12,139 bases of DNA from an uncultured Ruminococcus sp. (GTDB lineage: Bacteria; Bacillota; Clostridia; Oscillospirales; Ruminococcaceae): NCBI GenBank assembly GCA_947176685.1, contig CAMWRL010000044.1, positions 1 to 12,139 on the forward strand, read 5' to 3'. Shown one piece after another: positions 6,831 to 12,139 of this stretch (positions are counted from its first letter, which is position 1; every line of letters begins with the position of its first letter). The notes beneath the pieces were generated by a model. It was not told the DNA's origin. It did no database searches and saw nothing but the letters and a program-made list of their open reading frames with translations. The position numbers and the translations under genes were made by a program.

Positions 6831-7484
6831 TTATTTTTTGATTTCCTCAACAGAATAATGTCTGGTTTTTTTCTTTACCGGAACTTCCGGTTCAGGTTCG
6901 GGTTCCGGTTCAGGTGGAATGAAGGTACTTTCCGGAATATCCTTTACAGGTTTGCAGGGATTTCCAACAGCGACAACTCCTGACGGAATATCTTTGGTTA
7001 CAACGCTTCCGCCGCCTATTACAACGTTGTCACCGATAGTAACTCCCGGCATAACGCAGACGTTTCCGCCAATCCACACGTTGCTGCCGACTTTTATGGG
7101 TCTGGCGTATTCAAGACCGGCATTTCTTGCCTTATAGTCCAGAGGGTGTCCGGCGGTATAGAATCCGCAGTTAGGACCTATGAAAACGTTGTCACCGAAA
7201 ACAACTTCGGCACAGTCCAGTATGACAAGGTTGTGATTTGAATAGAAGTTATCGCCCAGTATTATATTATAGCCGTAGTCGCAGAAGAAATTCGCTTCAA
7301 TCCAAGTATTTTCGCCCTTGAATGCAAGCAGACGGTTTAACAGTCTCTCCCTTTTCTGAAAGTCGTTATAAGTAACAGCGTTATATTCCTCACAGAGTTT
7401 TTTAGCGTTTATTCTTTCGGCAACAAGTTCCTTGTCGTTGCCGTTGTAGAGTTCGCCTGCCTGTTGTTTTTCCTTTTCAGTCAT
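6831..7484 (-). CDS. maa: Maltose/galactoside O-acetyltransferase-type enzyme with Pro-Glu tail
   Basis: A left-handed beta-helix acetyltransferase of the LacA/Maa/NodL group that would transfer acetyl from acetyl-CoA to a sugar hydroxyl. The N-terminal helices (about 1-60) match the Maa domain. Hexapeptide repeats run from about 72 to 180, including FGDNVFIGPN, VWIGGNVCVMPGVTIGDNVVIGGGSVV and VGNPCKPV. The catalytic His is H113 in TAGHPLD. The last 30 residues are unusual: an alternating Pro-Glu stretch (about 190-200), then a basic run VPVKKKTRH and SVEEIKK, absent from textbook Maa proteins. AGGAGG (7496-7491) lies six bases before the ATG, and the gene begins 12 bp after ddl. In this context the acceptor might be a cell-wall or exported sugar; the true substrate is not visible. 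Confidence 0.9.
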   Translation of the reverse strand: MTEKEKQQAGELYNGNDKELVAERINAKKLCEEYNAVTYNDFQKRERLLNRLLAFKGENTWIEANFFCDYGYNIILGDNFYSNHNLVILDCAEVVFGDNVFIGPNCGFYTAGHPLDYKARNAGLEYARPIKVGSNVWIGGNVCVMPGVTIGDNVVIGGGSVVTKDIPSGVVAVGNPCKPVKDIPESTFIPPEPEPEPEPEVPVKKKTRHYSVEEIKK

Positions 7485-7496
7485 TGTAAACCTCCT

Positions 7497-8684
7497 TTAA
7501 TTTTTGCTACCCTTTGCTCCGAAACTTCCGCCTGCTGCAAGTATGTTTGTATCAAATGAATAATTTATTTTTTCGCCCATTCTGTAGCGTTTCAATGCAA
7601 GCTGAATCAAACGTTCGAGAAGTTCCGGATATTTTACATTTTTCGGCTGCCACAGATAGAATGCAAGCGACCCCGGAATTGTATTTATTTCGTTTATATA
7701 TATTTTTGAAGTCGCCATATCAATCATAAAGTCAATACGTGTAACACCGTTGCAGCCCAGATAACGGAAAGCATCAACAGCAGTTTTTCTTATAAATTCG
7801 TCCTGTTCCGGAGTGATGTCAGCAGGAATTTTCCTTTTGAGAGTAGCCATACCCTTACTGCCGCCGGACTTACCGCCGCCGACGTACTTCTGTTCAAAAC
7901 TTAAAATATCTTCGTCGCTTGCCTGCACGGGTTCTTCACAAACTGACGCTTCTGCGGATTCGCTGTCGCCGACTACTGAACAGTTTATTTCCTTGAGTTT
8001 TACAACGGCAGGTTCAACAAGTATTCTGTCGGAAAATTCAAAGGCGTTTTCCATAGATTTAATAAGACCGTCCCTGTCGTTAGCCTTTGAGATACCAACG
8101 CTTGAACCAAGATTTATAGGCTTGACGATTACCGGATAACCGAATTTTTTTTCAACCCTATCGGCACATTCTTCAATCCTGTCAATCTCGAATGACGAAA
8201 AACGACAGCAGTCAAGTACGGGGAAACCTGCATCTTTAAGTAAAATCTTCATTACGAATTTATCCATACCAACGGCAGACGCTAAAACATCACAGCCGAC
8301 ATAAGGAATGTCAAGAGTCTGTAAATATCCCTGTAAAGCACCGTCTTCAACGTTAGTGCCGTGTACTATCGGGAAAGCTATATCAACGTCCGAAATATGA
8401 TTTGAGCCGAATTTCTTCATTTTCTGACGGATAAGCTGTACTTTTCCTTCGCTTCTCACGAAAACACACACAGTACACTCTTTAAGGAGTTCCGGAATAT
8501 CCTTGTATGCATTTATATCCATAAGTTTTTCGCCTGTCCAGAACTCATTCTGTTTAGTCATATAAACAGGGATTATATTATATTTTTCCTTGTTGAGGTT
8601 TGTCATAGCCTGCACGGCTGATATGACTGATACTTCATGTTCAACGCTTTTTCCGCCGAAAAGTACAGCAAGATTGATTTTCAT
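7497..8684 (-). CDS. ddl: D-alanine--D-alanine ligase family protein
   Basis: A cytosolic ATP-grasp ligase that joins two D-amino acids, normally D-Ala-D-Ala for peptidoglycan. It is 395 residues, longer than many Ddl enzymes (about 305-375). Visible motifs are GGKSVEHEVS with E15, FPIVHGTNVEDGALQGYL (104-121), VKPINLGSSVGISK (187-200), KY at 266-267 in the omega loop, TRIDFM (315-320) and NEINTIPGS (331-339). KY in the omega loop fits D-Ala at the second site, as in E. coli DdlB, rather than a VanA-type D-lactate enzyme; this is a motif argument only. The omega loop carries a Gly/Ser/Lys-rich insert (269-278), and the C terminus has a second Gly-rich tail (385-395). AGGAG lies nine bases before the ATG. 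It is 27 bp from the MurF-like gene, whose product family uses D-Ala-D-Ala. Confidence 0.93.
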   Translation of the reverse strand: MKINLAVLFGGKSVEHEVSVISAVQAMTNLNKEKYNIIPVYMTKQNEFWTGEKLMDINAYKDIPELLKECTVCVFVRSEGKVQLIRQKMKKFGSNHISDVDIAFPIVHGTNVEDGALQGYLQTLDIPYVGCDVLASAVGMDKFVMKILLKDAGFPVLDCCRFSSFEIDRIEECADRVEKKFGYPVIVKPINLGSSVGISKANDRDGLIKSMENAFEFSDRILVEPAVVKLKEINCSVVGDSESAEASVCEEPVQASDEDILSFEQKYVGGGKSGGSKGMATLKRKIPADITPEQDEFIRKTAVDAFRYLGCNGVTRIDFMIDMATSKIYINEINTIPGSLAFYLWQPKNVKYPELLERLIQLALKRYRMGEKINYSFDTNILAAGGSFGAKGSKN

Positions 8685-8711
8685 AAATAGTTACTCCTTT
8701 ATATAAAAAAA

Positions 8712-10313
8712 TTAATAATTGTCTGGCAAATCGTTTTCAAGCAGGACGATTTTTTTCTTGTCGGTCTTGTATTCGTTGACTTTGGATATAGCTTCGTTAA
8801 GACCGTCCGCAACATAAACATTGTTCATATTGTAGCCGGCGGACTTTATGCCGTTGTAAATCGGTACTGTCTGAGTTTTTCCGACAAGAATAATATAGTC
8901 GCAGGCTTTGGCGGCTTCCTGTCCGAACTCAAAATTAAGTTCCTCCTGTTTTGCGCCAAGCTCAACCATTCCGGGAGTGACAAGGATTCGGCAGGCGTCA
9001 AAAAGTCCTAAAACGTTGAGAGCCGCACGGCAGCCGTTGGGATTGGAGTTATATGCATCGTCAATATAAGTAAGGTTTCCGCCCTTGTCAAGCAGCTGCA
9101 ATCTATGCGGAACGGCGGCTATCCTCTTGACCGGAAGTATAAGTTTTTCCATTGGTATTCCGATACCGTGACAATATGCGATTGCTCCCAAGACGTTCTG
9201 TACATTGTGTTCGCCTAATAACTTCATTGTAAAGCGACAGTTTTCGCCGTCCGGAGCAGTTACAGTAAATTCCGTTCCCCTGTCAGACACGGAAATATCA
9301 CCTGCACGGTAGTTATTATGCTCTTTAAGTCCGTATGTCACCGCATTTTTATACTGGGGAGCTTTTTTCATTATAAGGTCGTTGTCGCCGTTGAGATAGA
9401 TTTTACCGCCTGCGGACTGTACGCTGTCGGCAAGCTCAAACTTTGTATTCAGAATGTTGTCAATTGAGCCGAAAGTCTCTAAATGCTGTTCGCCTACAGA
9501 AGTTATAATACCGTCATGAGGGTGTGCAATTTCGCAGAGTTCCTTTATTTCGTGGACACGCCTTGCACCCATTTCGCATATGAAATACTCGTGAGTAGGC
9601 TTTAAATGCTGTCTTACTGTAATAGTCACGCCCATAGGTGTATTGAAGCTTTCGGGAGTTTTGAGGGTATTATACTGCGAACTCAACAGCTCACTTAAAT
9701 AGAATTTCATACTTGTCTTGCCGTAACTTCCGGTAATGCCTATCTTGTGGAGGTCGGGCATTTCGGACAGTATTCTTTTAGCGTCATTTATATACCAGTG
9801 CTGAATATATGTTTCAATAGGCTTGTTGAGTATATTGGAAAGCGGGACAAGCAGCGGCGTTAAATAAAGTGCGGAGTTTACCATAATAAACGACAGAATA
9901 TCATTAAATGGTTTCCAATTATCACACTTACACGGCGTACTTCCGGAAATCGTTCCTATTGCGAACATTACCGCAACCAGTATAAAGAAAGTAGTCATCA
10001 TTCTCTTTACACGGGCGGTATATTTGAGTGGTTTCTTGAATTTTTTGCCGGGCTTGTTGAGAACCGAAAAGAAAATATTAAGAACCGCAAAAACTATCAG
10101 CAACGGCATAATATAACCGGTATCAAGCATTATGAACTGTCCGGCAAAAAGTACAAGCGGAAAAATATATCTCTTAAAGTTCTTTTTCATCCACCACGAA
10201 TGCTCAGGGGTTTTGTAGCCGTTAAGCTGTAACATATGGAACTCTCTTAAACTGAAAAAGACAATTCCGACAAGTGCTATAACGGCGTATATGCAGAAAA
10301 ATATAGTATACAT
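8712..10313 (-). CDS. Membrane-anchored MurF-like ligase
   Basis: The C-terminal two-thirds of this 533-residue protein is a Mur ligase closest to MurF, which adds D-Ala-D-Ala to UDP-MurNAc-tripeptide. It shows the ATP loop TGSYGKTS (194-201), EMGAR (247-251), H277 in HLETFGS, LNGDND (307-312), GEHNVQN (367-373), PHRLQ (402-406), DDAYNSNP (418-425) and MVELG (449-453). The usual MurF N-terminal substrate domain (about 80 residues, with a DSRxVxxGxLF-type start) is not recognisable. Instead residues 1-160 hold about four or five hydrophobic segments (near 3-22, 49-64, 67-86, 107-123, 139-160). The catalytic domain would face the cytosol if it works on nucleotide or lipid-linked precursors. AGGAG lies eight bases before the ATG. 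The neighbours are ddl (27 bp) and an alpha/beta hydrolase (17 bp). It may be an accessory MurF or a ligase with a lipid-linked substrate. Confidence 0.88.
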   Translation of the reverse strand: MYTIFFCIYAVIALVGIVFFSLREFHMLQLNGYKTPEHSWWMKKNFKRYIFPLVLFAGQFIMLDTGYIMPLLIVFAVLNIFFSVLNKPGKKFKKPLKYTARVKRMMTTFFILVAVMFAIGTISGSTPCKCDNWKPFNDILSFIMVNSALYLTPLLVPLSNILNKPIETYIQHWYINDAKRILSEMPDLHKIGITGSYGKTSMKFYLSELLSSQYNTLKTPESFNTPMGVTITVRQHLKPTHEYFICEMGARRVHEIKELCEIAHPHDGIITSVGEQHLETFGSIDNILNTKFELADSVQSAGGKIYLNGDNDLIMKKAPQYKNAVTYGLKEHNNYRAGDISVSDRGTEFTVTAPDGENCRFTMKLLGEHNVQNVLGAIAYCHGIGIPMEKLILPVKRIAAVPHRLQLLDKGGNLTYIDDAYNSNPNGCRAALNVLGLFDACRILVTPGMVELGAKQEELNFEFGQEAAKACDYIILVGKTQTVPIYNGIKSAGYNMNNVYVADGLNEAISKVNEYKTDKKKIVLLENDLPDNY

Positions 10314-10330
10314 TAAGTAATCTCCTTATA

Positions 10331-11104
10331 TTATTCATCAATCTTCATAAACGAACACATTACACGGTTGAAAGTGTATTGTTGTTCAAGGAATGAATAG
10401 TGTCCGGCATTTTCAAGTTTTACAAGTCCGGCATCTTTGATTAATTTTTCCATTTTTTCGCCGTCCGACAACGGCGTTGCGGTATCGTTGACTCCCCATA
10501 CAAGCAAAGTCGGACACTTTATATTAGGAATCAACGGCTCTAAATCTTCGTTTACGACCTTGACAAGCACCTGTCTCATTAACGGCGATGCGGCGGCATA
10601 GTCGGCACTGCCCATTTTTTTCCGGAAATTCTCCAGAGCTTCCGGAGCTATTTTCTGCATAAGTCCGGTAGACAGTACAGCTTTACCGATTTTGTAGTAG
10701 TAAGTACGGAAACTCTTTTTATTCGACTTCGGCGGAAGTATTCCGGCACTGTCAACAAGGATAACTTTAGTTATCTCAAAGGGCAGATTTGTACGGCTGT
10801 TTAGTTTGATAATCACACGACCGCCGAAAGAGTGTCCTAAAAACATAATATTCCTGTTGTAGTAGTCTTTGAGGAAATCAATAACGAAATCCACATAGTC
10901 GTCAACGCACCACGCTGACGGCGGCTCCTGACTTTCACCGAATCCGGGCATATCCATTGCGACAACGGTATACTTCTTTGAAAGCAGGTCGATAAGGTTG
11001 GCGAAAAGCTTTATATTACTGCCCCAGCCGTGAAGCAGTACAATCAAATCGCCTTCACCTTTCTGTTCATAATTTATCCTGATATTATTTACTGTTTTAT
11101 ACAT
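10331..11104 (-). CDS. Alpha/beta hydrolase-fold protein
   Basis: This 257-residue protein has the alpha/beta hydrolase core. HGWGSN (25-30) forms the oxyanion region, the nucleophile is S92 in GHSFGG (90-95), the acid is probably D207 in WGVNDTATPL, and the catalytic His is H235 in NAGHYSFLEQ. The cap region lies between about 120 and 185. No signal peptide is visible, so it is probably cytosolic. It is the first gene of the ddl/MurF-like operon, with GGAG (11114-11111) six bases before the ATG and 17 bp to the next gene. Members of this fold include esterases, lactonases and C-C bond hydrolases, and sequence alone does not decide which. Context suggests work on a cell-wall precursor, lipid intermediate or peptide. 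Confidence 0.92.
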   Translation of the reverse strand: MYKTVNNIRINYEQKGEGDLIVLLHGWGSNIKLFANLIDLLSKKYTVVAMDMPGFGESQEPPSAWCVDDYVDFVIDFLKDYYNRNIMFLGHSFGGRVIIKLNSRTNLPFEITKVILVDSAGILPPKSNKKSFRTYYYKIGKAVLSTGLMQKIAPEALENFRKKMGSADYAAASPLMRQVLVKVVNEDLEPLIPNIKCPTLLVWGVNDTATPLSDGEKMEKLIKDAGLVKLENAGHYSFLEQQYTFNRVMCSFMKIDE

Positions 11105-11181
11105 TGTTATCTCCAGAAAATTTAGTTTAAGGCATTCAATACTTTATACGCACGAAAGCCCGATAATATGCTGACAGATTA

Positions 11182-11210
11182 ATTATATCACGCACGGGAA
11201 TTTATGTCAA
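11182..11210 (-). promoter_or_regulatory. Consensus promoter of the hydrolase-murF-ddl-maa-lysR operon
   Basis: TTGACA (11210-11205) and TATAAT (11187-11182) are both perfect and separated by 17 bp. The spacer ends in TGA, giving an extended -10 (TGATATAAT). Transcription should begin near 11175, about 70 bases before the first start codon. Such a strong promoter implies high basal activity or tight repression. The heptamer CGTGCGT occurs in the spacer (11196-11190) and again 42 bp downstream (11154-11148). Confidence 0.9.
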
Positions 11211-11220
11211 TTATCAAAAA

Positions 11221-11269
11221 CAAAGAAAATATTCTGATTTTTCCGCTGAATATGTTGGAAATTTCAGAA
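11221..11269 (-). terminator. Imperfect terminator overlapping the stop codon of the DUF3877 gene
   Basis: On the minus strand TTCTGA (11269-11264) pairs with TCAGAA (11237-11232). After a two-base mismatch, TTTCC pairs with GGAAA around a 12-base loop. The tail is T-rich: TATTTTCTTTG, then TTTTTG. The TGA in the stem is the stop codon itself. The mismatch and mixed tail make it a moderate candidate. It would separate this gene from the operon promoter that begins at 11210. Confidence 0.45.
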
Positions 11270-12049
11270 ATTCAGTTCTTCATAGTCCTCTTTTATGAAT
11301 CTGTGGTAGGTAACGTGCATATGACCGTCTATTTCTTCTTCAAGTGCAATACAGTAAAAATATTCATCGGGCTGACCGTCTGCAAAGTACACAAGATAGT
11401 CAAATTCACCGTTGTGCATTTCTTCGGTAATTACTTTATCGGAATATTTTCTGAATACTGATAAAACGTCATTGGCTGAAACTCCGTGTTGACGGACAGT
11501 GTTGACAAACTCCGTAATAAATTCAAACCCGTCAAGGCTGTTGACATAGGAAGTGCCTTTTTCCGGAATCGTTATACAGAAACCGTTTTTTATTTCACGG
11601 AAAGTTATTTCACCCAGTCTGTCTGCCACGTAAACCGGAAATTTTTCCAGTGCTGATTTTACATCATCAGTATTCATAAGACTTTTCAGGGAATTTTCCG
11701 TATAATTCAGGCTTATGGGTCTGTTGTCGAAACCTAATTTTATTTGTGCTTCTCTGATGTTGTCTGTGATGTTCTTTTCAAGTCTTTTAAAATTCATAAA
11801 AATCTTCTCCTTTTTGATTTTGTGCGCCGTGATTATTGTATAACTGTGTGCATTTACGGTTATTCTGCAATTCCCGATAACTATGTACCAGTTTTTTACG
11901 TTTCTTTCAAATTCTGAACTTTTGTCAAGAATTTTTTCCCTGCACCATTCAACAATATTATCTGTTTCAACCTGTAGATTTCTTTTTATGCGTTCTGCTC
12001 CCAACTCCGTTGTATGAAGTTTTTCAATGTTTTCAATCAGGTCATTCAT
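11264..12049 (-). CDS. Two-domain protein of unknown function (DUF3781-like plus DUF3877-like)
   Basis: The 261-residue reading frame joins two regions that I know as separate proteins in Clostridia. Residues 1-80 (LHTTELGAERIKRNL..., NWYIVIGNCRITVNAHSY, TIITAHKIKK) resemble DUF3781, a family of about 80 residues that normally ends at this point. Residues 85-261, from MNFKRLEKNI, resemble DUF3877, including DRLGEITFREI, FITEFVNTVRQHG, DVLSVFRKYSD and FDYLVYFADGQPDEY. No membrane or signal sequence is seen and no function is known for either. The join EKIF is encoded by what looks like the ribosome binding site of the second gene. The upstream start at 12049 has only a weak GGTG seven bases before it. 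The product may be one fused protein, or a fused protein plus a shorter DUF3877 product starting at 11797. Confidence 0.85.
   Translation of the reverse strand: MNDLIENIEKLHTTELGAERIKRNLQVETDNIVEWCREKILDKSSEFERNVKNWYIVIGNCRITVNAHSYTIITAHKIKKEKIFMNFKRLEKNITDNIREAQIKLGFDNRPISLNYTENSLKSLMNTDDVKSALEKFPVYVADRLGEITFREIKNGFCITIPEKGTSYVNSLDGFEFITEFVNTVRQHGVSANDVLSVFRKYSDKVITEEMHNGEFDYLVYFADGQPDEYFYCIALEEEIDGHMHVTYHRFIKEDYEELNF
11795..11811 (-). promoter_or_regulatory. Internal ribosome binding site and ATG for a DUF3877 product
   Basis: AGGAG (11811-11807) stands nine bases before an in-frame ATG (11797-11795) that begins MNFKRLEKN, the natural start of DUF3877 proteins. This signal is stronger than the one at the upstream start of the same frame. 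It supports independent starts at the second domain, or a recent loss of a stop codon between two once-separate genes. Confidence 0.65.
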
Positions 12050-12093
12050 AAAATTACACCATCTTCCGAAATTAATACCAAAACTTACAATAT

Positions 12094-12122
12094 ATTATAG
12101 CACGTTTCCGGACGTTATTCAA
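12094..12122 (-). promoter_or_regulatory. Promoter of the DUF3781-DUF3877 gene
   Basis: TATAAT (12099-12094) is preceded by TG one base upstream (TGCTATAAT), an extended -10 element. A -35 of TTGAAT (12122-12117), four of six matches, stands 17 bp away. Transcription would start near 12087, about 38 bases before the ATG. Confidence 0.8.
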
Positions 12123-12139
12123 CATTACAAGTGTACAGT

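Noticed and set aside
8712..10313. VanA-type glycopeptide resistance cluster
   Set aside because: No VanH, VanX or VanRS-like gene is present, and the Ddl omega loop has the KY expected of a D-Ala enzyme.

Overview
The window looks like chromosomal DNA of a low-to-moderate GC Gram-positive anaerobe of the Clostridia, most likely a Ruminococcus-like member of the Oscillospiraceae. The reasons are strong AGGAGG-type ribosome binding sites, a T-box leader on thrS, an NfnAB transhydrogenase with a Rex regulator, and the small DUF3781 and DUF3877 families typical of gut Clostridia. The genus is an inference from remembered family distributions. All eleven genes lie on the minus strand, so transcription runs from high to low coordinates. 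No mobile element, CRISPR array, tRNA or rRNA is visible.

In transcription order: (1) 12139-11264, an extended -10 promoter and one gene joining a DUF3781-like domain to a DUF3877-like domain, with a retained internal ribosome binding site. (2) 11210-5865, a perfect TTGACA-N17-TATAAT promoter followed by five tightly spaced genes (gaps 12-27 bp): an alpha/beta hydrolase, a membrane-anchored MurF-like ligase, a D-Ala-D-Ala-type ligase, a Maa-type acetyltransferase and a LysR regulator with a GTG start. This reads as a cell-wall precursor operon. (3) 5864-2722, a 248-bp regulatory gap with three tandem repeats upstream of a TATAAT box, then nfnA, nfnB and rex. The two Nfn subunits form an electron-bifurcating NADH/ferredoxin/NADPH transhydrogenase, and Rex senses the NADH/NAD+ ratio. 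(4) 2725-77, a promoter whose -35 box overlaps the rex stop codon, a complete threonine T-box riboswitch, a 124-residue protein of unknown function, and thrS. An inverted repeat at the window edge follows thrS.

The parts most worth pursuing are the MurF-like protein, in which a multi-pass membrane region stands where the UDP-MurNAc-tripeptide-binding domain should be, and its partnership with a ligase and a hydrolase; the tandem repeat array before nfnA; the rex gene inside the nfn operon; and the uncharacterised gene placed under tRNA-Thr control ahead of thrS. Most other content is housekeeping. I see plausible but unproven novelty here, not a clear new defence or mobile system.
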